The notes under the pieces were generated by a model. That model did not search any database and had not been told where the DNA came from. It was given only the letters and a program-made list of their open reading frames with translations. A stretch of DNA of 64,000 bases from Ehretia macrophylla. Lineage: Eukaryota > Streptophyta > Magnoliopsida > Boraginales > Ehretiaceae. Each line of letters opens with the position of its first letter. Within the stretch, counting starts at the first letter, position 1. Position numbers and translations under genes: made by a program. The stretch is taken from the NCBI GenBank assembly GCA_037974665.1, contig CM075768.1:61770316-61834315 (forward strand), written 5' to 3'. Positions 36,143 to 49,800 of this stretch are shown piece by piece.

Positions 36143-39100
36143 TTCGTAGAGCTCTCACAGAGCTTTCCAACGGTATGCTGCGGACCACGTAACTCCTTGC
36201 GGATCAAAAGTTATGGGCTCCAGAGCGACGGAGACGTGGTCCCAAGCCTGATGCCCATGGTGTACGGGCCCAGCCTCTATGTGAAGCGAAGCTGTCTTGC
36301 CCAAGGGGCCGTGGGATTCAGGAATAGAAATATGATGGATTAGGTAGTCGTCCTTTTCGCGGCGCACAACGTATGATCCGGGACAAAAAAAAGCGCTAAA
36401 GAAGAAAAGTGTCCCAAAACTGATGAAAACGTTCAATTTTTGGCTCCGATAACAGGCGCAGCGAAGCTAGTTTCGCTGCCCTCATCGTAGAGCTCTCGGA
36501 GAGCTTTCCAAAGGTATGCTGCTCGCCGCGTAACACCATGCTGATCAAAAGTTACGGGCTCTGGAGCGACGGAGACGTGGCCCCAAGCCCGATGCCCTCG
36601 GTTTGCGGGCCCAGCCTTTACGTGAAGCGAAGCTGTCTTGCCCAAAGTGACGTGGGATTCGGTAATTGAAATGTGATGGATTAGGTTGTCGTCCTTTTCG
36701 CGGCGCACGACGTACGATCCGGGATGAAAAAAAAGCGCAAAAGAAGAAAAGTGTCCCGAAATTAGTGAAAACGTTCGATTTCAAACTCTGATAACTGGCG
36801 CAGCAAAGCCGGCTTAGCTGCCCCCATTGTAGAGCTCTCGGAGAGCTTTCCAACGGTACGCTGCGTGCCCCGTAACTCCTTGCGGATCAAAAGTTATGGG
36901 ACCCGGAGCGACGGAGATGTGGTCCCTAGCCCGATGCCCTCGGTTTGCGGGCCCAGCCTCTACGTAAATATAAGCTGTCTTGCCCAAGGTGCCGTGGGAT
37001 TCGGTAATAGAAATGTGATGGATTAGGTTTTCCTCCTTTTCGCGGCGGACGACGTACGATCCGGGATAAAAAAAAGGACAAAAGAAGAAAAGTGTCCCGA
37101 AACTGATGAAAACGATCAATTTTTGGCTCCGATAACAGGTGCAGGGAAGCCGGCTTAGTTGCCCCCATCGTAGAGCTCTCGGAGAGCTTTCCAACGGTAT
37201 GTTGCGTGCCACGTAACTCGTTGCGGATCAAAAGTTATGGGCTATGGAGCGACGGAGACGTGGTCTCAAGCACGATGCCCTCAGTTTGCGAGCCCAGCCT
37301 CTACGTAAAATGAAGTTGTCTTGCCCAAGGTACCGTGGGATTCGGTAATAGAAATGTGATGGATTAGGATGTCGTCCTTTTTGCAGAGCACAACGTACGA
37401 TTCGGGACAAAAAAATGCGCAAAAGAAGAAAAGTATCCCGAAACTGATGAAAACGTTCGATTTTTGGCTTCGATAACAGGCCCAGCGAAGCCAGCTTAGC
37501 TGCCCCCATCGTAGAGCTCTCGGAGAGCTTTCCAACAGTATGCTGCGCGCCGCGTAACACCTTGCGGATCAAAAGTTATGGGCTCCGGAGCGACGGAGAC
37601 GTGGTCCCATGCCTGATGCCCTCGGTTTGCGGGCCCAGCCTCTACGTGAAGCGAAGCTGTCTTGCCCAAGGTGCTGTGGGATTCGGTAATAGAAATGTTA
37701 TGGACTATGTTATCGTCCTTTTCGCGACGCACAACGTACGATTCGAGACAAAAAAAGCGCAAAAGAAGAAAAGTGTCCCGAAACTGATGAAAATGTTCGA
37801 TTTTTGGCTCCTATAATAGGCCCAGCGAAGCCAGCTTAGCTACCCCCATCGTAGAGCTCTCGGAGAGCTTTCCAACGGTATGCTGCGCGCCGCGTAACAC
37901 CTTGCGGATCAAAAGTTATGGGCTCCGGAGCGACAGAGACGTGGTCCCAACCCCGATGCCCTCGGTGTGCGGGCCCAGCATCTACGTGAATCCAAGCTGT
38001 CTAGCCCAATGTGCTGAGGGATTCGGTAATAGAAATGTGATGGAATAGGTTGTCGTCCTTTTCGCGGCGCACGACGTACGATTCGGGATAGAAAAATAGC
38101 GCAAAAGAAGAAAAGTGCCCCATAACTGATGAAAACGTTCAATTTTTGGCTGCGATAACAGGCGCAGCGAGGCTAGCTTGGCTAACCCCATCGTAGAGCT
38201 CTGAGTGAGCTTTCCAACTGTATGCTGCGTGCCGCGCAGCTCCTTGCATATCAAAAGTTATGGGCTCTGGAGCGATGGAGACGTGGTCCCAAGCCCGACA
38301 CCCTCGGTTTGCGGGGCCAGCCTCTATGTGAAGCGAAGCTGTCTTGGCCAAGGTGCCGTGGGATTCGGTAATTGAAATGTGATGGATTAGGTTGTCGTCC
38401 TTTTCGCGGCGCACAACTTACGATCCAAGACAAAAAAAGCGCAAAAGAAGAAAAGTGTCCCGAAACTGATGAAAATGTTCGATTTTTGGCTCCGATACAG
38501 GCGCAGAGAAGCTGGCTTCGATGCCCCCATCGTAGAGCTCTCAGAAAGCTTTCCAACGGAATGCTGCGCGCCGCGTAACTCCTTGCAGATCAAAAGTTAT
38601 GGGCTCCGTAGCGACGGAGACGTGGTCCCAAGCCCAATGCCCTCGGTTTGCTGGCCCAGCGTCTACGTGAAGCGAAGCTGTCTTGCCCAAGGTGCCGCGG
38701 AATTCGGTAATAGAAATATTATGGATTAGGTTGTCGTCCGTTTTGCGGCGCACGACGGACTATCCGGGAAGAAAAAATAGCGCAAAAGAAGAAAAGTGTC
38801 CCGAAACTGATTGAAACATTCGATTTTTGGCTCTGATAACAGGCGCAGTGAAGTGAGCTTGGCTTCCCTCAATGTAGAGCTCTCGGAGAGCTTTCCAACG
38901 GTATGCTGCGCGCCGCGTAACACCTTGCGGATCAAAAGTTATAGGCTCCGGAGCGACGGAGACGTGGTCCCAAGCCCGATGCCCTCGGTTTGCGGGCCTA
39001 GCCTCTACGTGAAGCGAAGCTGTCTTGCCCAAGGTACCGTGGGATTCGGTAATAGAAATGTGACGTATTAGGTTGTCATCTTTTTTGCTGCGGACTACGT

Positions 39101-42100
39101 ACAATACGGGATAAAAAAAAGAGCAAACCAAGAAAAGTGTCCCGAAACTAATGATAACATTCGATTTTTAACTCCGATAACAAGCGCAGCAAAGCCAGCT
39201 TAGCTGCCCCCATTGTAGAACTCTCGAAGAAGTTTCCAACGGTATGCTGCGCCACATAACTCCTTGCGGATCAAAAGTTTTGGGACACGGAGCGACGGAA
39301 ATGTGGTCCCAAGCCAGATGCCCTCGGTTTGCAGGCCCAGCCTCTGCATGAAGCGAAGCTGTCTTGCCCAAGGTGCCATGGGATTCGGTAATAGAAATGT
39401 TATGGTTTAGGTTGTCGTCCGTTTCGCGGCGCACGACGTACGATCTGGGATGAAAAATCAGCGCAAAAGAAGAAAAGTATACCGAAATTGATGAAAACGT
39501 TCGATTTTTGGCTCCGATAACAAGGGCAACGAGGCCAGCTTAGCTTCCCCCATCGTAGAGCTCTCGGAGAGCTTTCCAACGGTATGCTGCGCCCCGCGTA
39601 ACTCCTTGCGGATCAAAAGTTATGGGCTCCTGAGCGACGGAGACGTGGTCCCAAGCCCGATGCCCTCGGTTTGCGGTCCCAGCCTCCACGTGTAGCGAAG
39701 CTGTCTTGCCTAAGGTGCAGTGGCATTCGGTAATAGAAATGTGATGGATTAGGTTGTCATCCTTTTCACGGTGGACTACGTACGATCCGGAATGAAAAAT
39801 CAACGCAAAAGAAGAAAAGTGTCCCGAAACTGAAGAAAATGTTCAATTTTTGCTCTGGTAATAGGTACAGCAAAGCGAGCTTGGCTGCCCACTTCGTAGA
39901 GCTCTCAGAGAGCTTTCCAATGGTATGTTACGCGCCACGTAACTCCTTGCGGATCAAAAGTTATGGGCTCCGGAGCGACGGAGACGTGGTCCCAAGCCCG
40001 ATGCCCTCGGTTTGCGGGCCCAGCCTCTACGTGAAGCGAAGCTGTCTTGCCTAAGGTGCCATGGCATTTGGTAATAGAAATGTTATTGATTAGGTAGTAG
40101 TCCTTTTCGCGGCGTACGATGTACGATCCGGGAAGAAAAAACAGCGCAAAAGCATAAAAGTGTCCCAAAACTGATGATAACGTTCAATTTTTAACTCCGA
40201 TAACAGCCGCAGCGAAGCAGGCTTAGCTACCCTCTTCGTAGAGCTCTCGGAGAGCTATCCAATGGTATGCTGCTGGCCACGTAACTCATTGCGGATCAAA
40301 ATTTATGGGCTCTGGAGCGACGGAGACGTGGTCCCAAGCCCGATGCCCTCGGTTTGCGGGCCCAGCCTCTACGTAAAGAGAAGCTGTCTTGCCCAAGGTA
40401 CGGTGGGATTCGGTAATAGAGATGTGATGGATTAGGTTGTCGTCCTTTTCGTTGCAGACGACGTACGATCCGGGATAAAAAAAAAGTGCAAAAAGAAGAA
40501 AAGTGTCCCAAAACTGATGAAAATGAGCGGTTGTTGGTTCCGAGAACAGGCGCAGCAAAGCTGGCTCAGCTGCGCCAATCGTAGAGCTCTCGGAGAGTTT
40601 TGCAACGGTATGCTGCGCGCCGCGTAACTCCTGCCGGATCAAAAGTTGTGGGACTCAGAGCGACAGAGACGTGGTCCCAAGCCCGATGCCCTCGGTTTGC
40701 GGGCCCAACCGCTACGTAAAACGAAGCTTTCTTGCCCAAGGTTCCATGGGATTCGGTAATAGAAATGCGAAGGATTAGGTTGTCGTCTTTTTCGTGGCAG
40801 TCGACGTACGATCCGGGATTAAAAAAAGAGCAAAGGAATAAAAGTATCGCGAAATGGATGAAAATGTTCGATTTTTGGCTCCGATAAGAAGCGCAGCGAA
40901 GCCAGCTTTGCTGTCCCCATCGTAGAGCTCTCGGAGAGCTTTCCAACGGTAAGCTGCGGGCCGCGTAACTCCTTGCGGATCAAAAGTTATGGGCTCCGGA
41001 GCGACAGAGATGTGGTCCAAAGACCGATGCTGTCGGTTTGTGGGCCCAGCCTCTACGCGAAGCGAAGCTGTCTTGCCCATGGTGCCGTCGAATTCGGTAA
41101 TAGAAATGTTATGGATTAGGTTGTCGTCCGTTTTGCAGTGCACGACGTAATAACCGGGATGAAAAATTAGCGCAAAAGAAGAAAAGTATCCCGAAACTGA
41201 TAAAAACGTTCAATTTTTGGCTCCGATAACAGGCGCAGTGAGGCTAGCTTGGCTGCCCCCATCGTAGAGCTCTCAGAGAGCTTTCCAACGGTATGATGCG
41301 CGCCGCGTAACTCCTTGCGTATCAAAAGTTATGGGCTACGTAGCGACGGAGACGTGGTTCTAAGCCCGATGCCCTCGGTTTGTGTGCCCAGCCTCTACGT
41401 GAAGCGAAGTTGTCTTGCCTAAGGGGCCGTGGGATTCGGTAATAGAAATGTGATGGATTAGGTCGTCTTCCTTTTCGCGGCGCACAACGTACGATCTAGG
41501 ACAAAAAAAAGTGCAAAAGAAGAAAAGTGTCCTGAAACTGATGAAAATGTTCAATTTTTGGCTCCGATAACAGGTGAAACGAAGCTAGCTTCGTTGGCCG
41601 TATCGTAGAGCTCTCAAAGAGATTTCCAACGGTATGCTGCGCACCGCGTAACTCCTTGCGGATCAAAAGTTATGGGCTCCGTAGGGACAGAGACGTGGTC
41701 CTAAGCCCGATGCCCTCGGTTTGCGGGACCAGCCTCTACATGAAGCGAAGCTGTATTGCCCAAGGGGCCGTGGGATTCGGTAATAGAAATGTGATTGATT
41801 ATGTTGTCGTCTTTTTTGCGGTGCACAACGTAATATCCGGGACAAAAAAAAGTGCAAAAGAAGAAAAGTCTCCCAAAACTGATGAAAACGATCGATTTTT
41901 GGCTTCGATAACAGGTGTAGCTAAGCTTGCTTACCTGCCCCCATTGTAGAGCTCTCGGAGAGCTTTCCAACGGTATGCTGCGCGCCGCGTTACACCTTAC
42001 GCATCAAAAGTTATGGTCTCCGTAGCGACGGAGACGTGGTCCTTAGCCCGATGCCCTCGGTTTGTGGGCCCAGCCTCTACGTGTAGCGAAGCTGTCTTGC

Positions 42101-43310
42101 CCAAGGTACCATGGGATTCGGTAATAGAAAAGTTATGGATTAGGTTGTCGTCTGTTTCGCGGCGCACGACGGACTATCCGGGAAGAAAAAACAGCGCAAA
42201 AGAAGAAAAGTGTCCCGAAACTGATGAAAACATTCGATTTTTGGCTCTGGCAACATATCGCAGTGAAATGACCTTGGCTGCCCCCATTGTAGAGATCTCG
42301 GAGAGCTTTCCAACGGTATGCTGCGCGCCGCGTAACATCTTGCGGATCAAATGTTATGGGCTCCGGAGCGACGGAGTCGTGGTCCCAAGCCCGATGCCCT
42401 CGGTTTGCGGGCCCAGCGTCTACGTAAAAAGAAGCTGTCTTGCCCAAGGTGCCGTGGGATTCAGTAATAGAAATATGATGGAGTCGGTTGTCATCCTTTT
42501 CGCGGCGGACGACGTACGATCCGGGATAAAAAAAAAAGCGCAAAAGAAGAAAAGTGTCCTGAAACTGATGAAAACGATCGATTTTTGGATCCGATAACAG
42601 GCGCAGCAAAGCCAACTTAGCTGCCCCCATTGTAGAGCTCTTGGAGAGCTTTCCAACGGTATGTTGCGCGCCACGTAACTCCTTGCGGATCAAAAGTTAT
42701 GGGCTCCGGAGCGACGGAGACGTGGTCTCAATCCCGATGCCCTCGGTTTGCGAGCCCAGCCTCTATGTTAAACGAAGTTGTCTTGCCCAAGGTGCCGTGG
42801 GATTCGGTAATAGAAATGTGATGGATTAGGTTGTCGTCCTTTTTGCGGCGGACGACGTACGATCCGGGACAAAAGAAAGCGCAAAAGAAGAAAAGTGTCC
42901 CGAAACTGATGAAAATGATCGATTTTTGTCTTCGATAATAGGCGCAGCAAAGTCGGCTTAGCTCCCCCCATGGTAGAGCTGTCAGAGAGCTTTCCAACGG
43001 TATGCTGCGCGCCCCGTAACTCCTTGCGGATCAAAAGTTATAGGACCCGGAGTGACGGAGACGTGGTCTCAAGCCCGATGCCCTCGGTTTGCGGGCCCAG
43101 CCTCTATGTAAAGCGAAGCTGTCTTGCCCAAGGTGCAGAGGGATTCGGTAATAGAAATGTGACGGATTTGGTTGTCATCCGTTTCGCGGCGCACGACGTA
43201 CGATCCGGGATGAAAAAAAGTGCAAAAGAAGAAAAATGTCCCGAAACTGATGATAACGTTCGATTTTTTACTCCGATAATAGGCGCATCAAAGCCAGCTT
43301 AGCTGCCCCC
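36143..43310. repeat. Array region 4: loosely ordered units
   Basis: About 21 units with no steady higher-order period. GATAAC-type units fall at ~39,155 and ~40,178, only three units apart, so the six-unit phase is broken. A patch at 37,242 (CTATGGAGCG, TCAAGCACGATG, AAAATGAAGTTG) matches 15,501 almost exactly at 64 units' distance. A variant with ACATATCGCAG and GAAATGACC first appears near 42,256. No gene or foreign DNA was seen. Confidence 0.82.
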
Positions 43311-45924
43311 ATTGTAGAGCTCTCGGAGAGCTTTCCAACGGTATGCTGCGCGCCGCGTAACTTCTTGCGGATCAAAAGTTATGGGACCCGGAGCGACGGA
43401 GACGTGGTCCCAAGCCCGATGCCCTCGGTTTGCGAGCCCAGCCTCTACGTAAAGAGAAGTTGTCTTGCCCAAGGTGCTATGGGATTCGGTAATAGAAATG
43501 TGATGGATTAGGTTGTCGTCCTTTTCGCGGCGGACGACGTACGATCCGGGATAAAAAAAAGCGCAAAAGAAGAAAAGTGTCCCGAAACTGATGAAAACGA
43601 TCGATTTTTGGCTCCGATAAAAGCCGCAGCAAAGCTGGCTTAGCTGCCCCCATCGTAGAGCTCTCGGAGAGTTTTCCAACGGTATGCTGTGTGCCACGTA
43701 ACTCGTTGCGGATCAATAGTTATGGGCTCCGGAGCGACGGAGACGTGGTCTCAACCCCGATGCCCTCAGTTTGCGAGCCCAGCCTTTAAGTTAAACGAAG
43801 TTGTCTTGCCCAAGGTGCCGTGGGATTCGGTAATAGAAATGTGATGGATTAGGTTGTCGTTCTTTTCGCAGCGCACAACTTATGATCCGGGATAATAAAA
43901 AGAGCAAAAGAAGAAAAGTGTCCCAAAACTGATAAATACGATTGATTTTTATCCCCGATAAAAGGCGCAGCGAAGCCGGCTAAGCTGCCCCCATCGTAGA
44001 GCTCTCGGAGAGCTTTCCAACGGTATGCTGCGTGCCTCGTAACTCCTTGCGGATCAAAAGTTATGGGACCCGGAGCGACGGAGACGTGGTCCCAAGCCCG
44101 ATGCCCTTGGATTATGGGCCCCGCCTCTACGTAAAGCGAAGCTGTCTTGCCCAAGGTGTTGTGGGATTCGGTAATAGAAATGTGAAAGATTAGGTTGTCT
44201 TCCTTTTCGCGGCGCACAACGTACGATCCAGGATAAAAAAAGCGCAAAAGAAGAAAAGTGTCCCAAAATTGATAAAAACGTTCAATTTTTGGCTCCGATA
44301 ACAGTCCCAGCGATGCCAGCTTAGCTGCCCCCATCGTAGAGCTCTCGGAGCGCTTTCCAACGGTATGCTACGCACCACGTAACTCCTTGCGGATCAAAAG
44401 TTATGGGCTCCGGAGCAGCGGAGACGTGGTCCCAAGCCCGATGCCCTCGGTTTGCGGGCCCAGCCTCTACGTAAAGAGAAGCTGTCATGCCCCAGGTGCC
44501 GTGGGATTCGGTAATGGAAATGTGATGGATTAGGTTGTCGTCCTTTTCGCGGCGGACGACATACGATCCGGGATAAAAAAAAGCGGAAAAGTAGAAAAGT
44601 GTCCTAAAACTGATGAAAATGATCGATTTTTTACTCCGATAACAGGGGCAGCAAAGCCGGCTTAGCTGCCCCGATCGTAGAGCTCTCGGAGATCTTTCCA
44701 ACGGTATGCTGCGCGCCACATAACTCTTTGCGGATCAAAAGTTATGGGCTCCGGAGCGACGAAGACGTGGTCCCAAGTCCGATGCCCTCGGTTTGCGAGC
44801 CCAGCCTCTACGTTAAATGAAGTTGTCTTGCCCAAGGTACCGTTGGATTCGGTAATTAAAATGTGATGGATTAGGTTGTCGTCCTTTTTGCGGCGCACAA
44901 CCTACGATTCGGGACAAAAAAAAGCGCAAAAGAAGAAAAGTGTCCCGAAATGGATGAAAACGATAGATTTTTGGCTCCGATAACAGGTGCAACGAAGATG
45001 GCTTGGCGGCCCCCATCGTAGAGCTCTCGGAGAACTTTCCAACGGTATGCTGCGCGCCACGTAACTCCTTGCGGATCAAAAGTTATGGGACCCGTAGCGA
45101 TGGAGGCGTGGTCCCAAGCCCAATGCCCTCGGTTTGCGGGCCCAGCCTCTACGTGAAGCGAAGCTGTCTTGCCCAAGGTGCCGTGGGATTCGGTAATAGA
45201 AATGTGATGGATTAGGTAGTCATCCTTTTCGCGGCGGACTACGTATGATCTGGGAAAAAAAAAGCGCAAAAGAAGAAAAGTGTCTCGAAACTGATGACAA
45301 CGTTCGATTTTTAACTCCGATAACAGGTGCAGCGAAGCCGCCTTAGCTGCCCCCATTGTAGAGCTCTCGGAGAGCTTTCCAACGGGATGATGCACGTCGC
45401 GTAACTCTTTGCGGATCAAAAGGTATGGGACCTGGAGCGACGGAGACGTGGTCCCATGCCCGATGCCCTTGGTTAGCGGGCCCAGCCTCTACGTAAGGCG
45501 AAGCTGTCTTGCTTAAGGTGAAATGGGATTCGGCAATAGAAATGTGATGGATTAGGTTGTCATCCTTTTCGCGACGGACGACGTACGATCCGGGATAAAA
45601 AAAAAAGTGAAAAAGAACAAAAGTGTCCCAAAATTGATGAAAATGATCAATTTTAGGCTCCGATGATAGGCGCAGCGAAGTTGGCTTAGCCGCCCCCATC
45701 GTAGAGCTCTCGGAGAGCTTTCCAACGGTATGCTGCGCGCCACGTAACTCGTTGCGGATCAAAAGTAATGGGCTCTGGAGCGACGGAGACGTTGTCTCAA
45801 GCGCGATGCCCTCGGTTTGCGAGCCCAGCCTCTACGTGAAACGAAGTTGTCATGCCTAAGGTGCCGTGGGATTCGGTAATAGAAATGTGATGGATTAGGT
45901 TGCCATCCTTTTCGCGGCGCACAA

Positions 45925-46160
45925 CTTATGTTCCGGGATAAAAAAAAAAAAAAGAGCAAAAGAGAAGCTGTCTTGCCCAAGGTGCTGTGGGATTCGGTAA
46001 TAGAAATGTGATGGATTAGGTTGTCGTCCTTTTCGCGGCGCACAACGTACGATTCGGGACAAAAAAAGCGCAAAAGAAGAAAAGTGTCCCGAAACTGATG
46101 AAAATGTTCGATTTTTGGCTCTGATAACATATCGCAGCGAAATGACCTTGGCTGCCCCCA
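45925..46160. repeat. Truncated unit (~226-bp deletion), copy 1
   Basis: Near 45,957-45,964 the A-rich tract (unit position ~259) runs into GAGAAGCTGTCTTGCCC (unit position ~144 of the next unit), removing about 226 bp. The junction lies in AAAGA-like sequence found on both sides. The preceding CTTATGTTCCGGG and the following ACATATCGCAG are shared with the truncated unit near 52.9 kb. Confidence 0.85.
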
Positions 46161-46839
46161 TCGTAGAGCTCTCGGAGAGCTTTCCAACGGTATACTGCGC
46201 GCTGCGTAACACCTTGCGGATCAAAAGTTATGGGCTCCGGAGCGACGGAGACGTGGTCCCATGCCCGATGCCCTCGGTTTGCGGGCCCAGCCTCTACGAA
46301 AAAGTGAAGCTGTCATGCCCTAGGTGCCGTGGGATTCAGTAATAGAAATGTGACGGATTAGGTTGTCGTCCTTTTCGCGGCGGACGACATAGGATCCGCG
46401 ACAAAAAAAAGCGCTAAAGAAGAAAAGTGTCCCAAAACTGATGAAAACGATCGATTTTTGGCTCTGATAACAGGCGCAGCGAAGCCGGCTTAGCTGCCCC
46501 TATTGTAGAGCTCTCAGAGAGCTTTCCAACGGTATGCTGCGTGCGACGTAACTCGTTGCTGATCAAAAGTTGTGGGCTCCTGAGCGACGGAGACGTGGTC
46601 TCAAGCCTGATTCCCTCGGTTTGGGAGCCCAGCCTCTACGTTAAACGAAGTTGTCTTGCCCAAGGTGCCGTGGGATTCGGTAATAGAAATGTGATGGATT
46701 AGGTTGTCATCCTTTTCGCGGCGCACAACTTATGATCCGGGATACTAAAAAGAGCAAAAGAAGAAAAATGTCCCGAAACTGATAAAACGATCGATTTTTA
46801 TCCCCGATAAAAGACGTAGTGAAGCCGGCTAAGCTGCCC

Positions 46840-46865
46840 CCATCGTAGAGCTTTCCAACGGTATG
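46840..46865. repeat. 11-bp deletion removing one arm of the inverted repeat
   Basis: ATCGTAGAGCTTTCC replaces ATCGTAGAGCTCTCGGAGAGCTTTCC with the middle removed. AGAGCT occurs on both sides of the lost piece, so this is slippage or hairpin-associated deletion within the symmetric element. Confidence 0.85.
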
Positions 46866-49800
46866 CTGCGCGCCGCGTAACTCCTTGCGGATCAAAAGTT
46901 ATGGGACCCGGAGCGACGGAGACGTGGTCCCAAGCCCGATGCCCTTGAATTGCGGGCCCCGCCTCTACGTAAAGCGAAGTTGTCTTGCCCAAGGTGCTGT
47001 GGGATTCGGTAATAGAAATGTGATGGATTAGGTTGTCGTCCTTTTCGCGGTGCACAACGTACGATCCGGGACAAAAAAAAGTTCAAATGAAGAATATTGT
47101 CCCGAAACTGATGAAAACATTCGATTTTTGGCTCTGATAACAGCCACAGCAAAGCCAATTTAGCTGTCCCCATCGTAGAGCTCTCGGAGAGCTTTCTAAC
47201 GGTATTCTACGCACCACGAAACTCCTTGCGGATCAAAAGTTATGGGCTCCGGAGCGACGGAGACGTGGTCCCAAGCCCAATGCCCTCGGTTTGCGGGCCC
47301 AGGCTCTACGTAAAGAGAAGCTGTCATGCCCCAGGTGCCGTGGGATTCGGTAATAAAAATGTGATGGATTAGGTTGTCGTCCTTTTCGCGGCGGACGACC
47401 TACGATCCGGGATAAAAAAAAACTGCAAAAAGAAGAAAAGTGTCCCAAAACTGATGAAAATGATCGATTTTTGGTTCCGATAACAGGCGCAGCGAAGCCG
47501 GCTTAGTTGCCCCCATCGTAGAGCTCTCGGAGAACTTTCCAACGGTATGCTGCGCGCCGCGTAACACCTTGCGGATCAAAAGTTATGGGCTTCGGAGCGA
47601 CGGAGACGTGGTCACATGCCCGATGCCCTCGGTTTGCGGGCCCAGCTTCTACGTGAAGAGAAGCTGTCTTGCCCAAGGTGCTGTGGGATTCGGTAATAGA
47701 AATGTGATGGATTAGGTTGTCGTCCTTTTTGCGGCGCACAACGTACGATTCGGGAAAAAAAAAGCACAAAAGAAGAAATGTGTCCCGGAACTGATGTTAA
47801 ACGTTCGATTTTTGGCTCCTATAACAGGCCCAGCGAAGCCAGCTTAGCTGCCCCCATCGTAGAGCTCTCGGAGAGCTTTCCAACGATATACTGCGCACAG
47901 CGTAACACCTTGCGGATCAAAAGTTATGGGACCCAGAGCGACGGAGACATGGTCTCAAGCCCAATGCCCTCGGTTTGCGGGCCCAGCATCTACGTAAAGC
48001 GAAGCTGTCTTGCCCAAGGTGCTGTGGCATTCGGTAATAGAAATGTGACGGATAAGATTGTCGTCCGTTTCACAGCGGACTACGTACGATCCGGGAAAAA
48101 AAAACGCAAAAGAAGAAAAGTGCCCCAAAACTGATGATAACGTTCAATTTTTAACTCCGATAACAGGTACAGCAGAGCTGGCTTAGCTCCCCCCATTTTA
48201 GAGCTCTCGGAGAGCTTTCAAACGGTATGCTGCGCGTCACGTAACTCTTTGCGGATCAAAAGTTATGAGACCCGGAGCGACGGAGACGTGGTCCTAAGCC
48301 CGATGCCCTCGGTTTGCAGGCCCAGCCACTACGTAAAGAGAAGCTGTCTTGCCTAAGGTGCCATGGGATTTGGTAATAGAAATGTGATAGATTAGGTTGT
48401 CGCCCTTTTCGCGGTGGACGACGTACGATCCGGTATAAAAAAAAAGCGCAAAAGAAGAAAAATGTCCCGAAACTGATGAAAACGATCAATTTTAGGCTCC
48501 GATAACAGGCGTAGCAAAGTTGGCTTAGCTGCCCCCATCGTAGAGCTCTCGGAGAGCTTTCCAACGGTTTGCTGCACGCCATGTAACTCGTTGCGGATCA
48601 AAAGTTATGGGCTCCAGAGCAACGGAGACGTTGTCTCAAGCGCCATGCCCTTTTTCGAGCCCAGCTTCTACGTGAAACGAAGTTGTCATGCCCAAGGTGC
48701 CGTGGGATTCGGTAATAGAAATGTGATGGATTAGGTTGTCGTCCTTTTCGCGGCGCACAACTTATGATCCGGGATAATAAAAAGAGCAAAATAAGAAAAG
48801 TGTCCCAAAACTGATAAAAAAGATCAATTTTTATCCCCGATAACAGGCGCAGCAAAGCCGGCTTAGCTGCCCCCATCGTAGAGCTCTCAGAGAGCTTTCC
48901 AACGGTATGCTGCGCGCCGCATAACTCCTTGCGGATCAAAAGTTATGGGACCCGGAGCGACGGGGACGTGGTCCCAAGCCCGATGCCCTGGGTTTGCGGG
49001 CCCAACCTCTACGTAAAGCGAAGCTATCTTGCCCAAGGTGCTATGGGATTCGGTAATAGAAATGTGATGGATTAGGTTGTCGTCCTTTTCGCGGCGAACG
49101 ACGTACGATCCGGGATAAAAAAAAGCGCAAATGAAGAAAAGTGTCCCAAAACTGATGAAAACATTTGATTTTTCGCTTTGATAACAGGCGCAGCGAAGCC
49201 AACTTAGCTATCCCCATCGTAGAGCTCTCAGAGAGTTTTCTAACGGTATGCTACGCCCCGCGTAACTCCTTGCGGATCAAAAGTTATGGGCTCCGGAGCG
49301 ACGGAGATGTGGTCCCAAGCCCGATGCCCTCGGTTTGCGGGCCCAGCCTATATGTAAAGAGAAGCTGTAATGCCCCAGGTGCCGTGGGATTCGGTAATAG
49401 AAATGTGATGGATTAGGTTGTCGTCCTTTTCACGGCGGACGACATACGATCCGGGATAAAAAAAAAGCGCAAAAGTAGAAAAGTGTCCTAAAACTGATAA
49501 AAATGATCAATTTTTGACTCCGATAACAGGCGCAGCAAAGCCGGCTTAGCTGCCCCCATCGTAGAACTCTCAGAGAGCTTTCCAACGTTATGTTGCGCGC
49601 CACGTAACTCCTTGCGGATCAAAAGTTATGGGCTCTGGAGCGACGGAGATGTGGTCCCAAGCCCGATGCCCTCGGTTTGCGGGCCCAGCCTCTACGTTAA
49701 GCTAAGTTGTCTTGCCCAAGGTGCCGTGGGATTCGGTAATAGAAATGTGATGGATTAGGTTGTCGTCCTTTTTGCGGCGGACGACGTACAATCCGGGACA

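Noticed and set aside
42013..42597. 194-codon plus-strand open frame
   Set aside because: It spans about 1.7 satellite units and arises where usual stops are mutated. No coding signature separate from the repeat.
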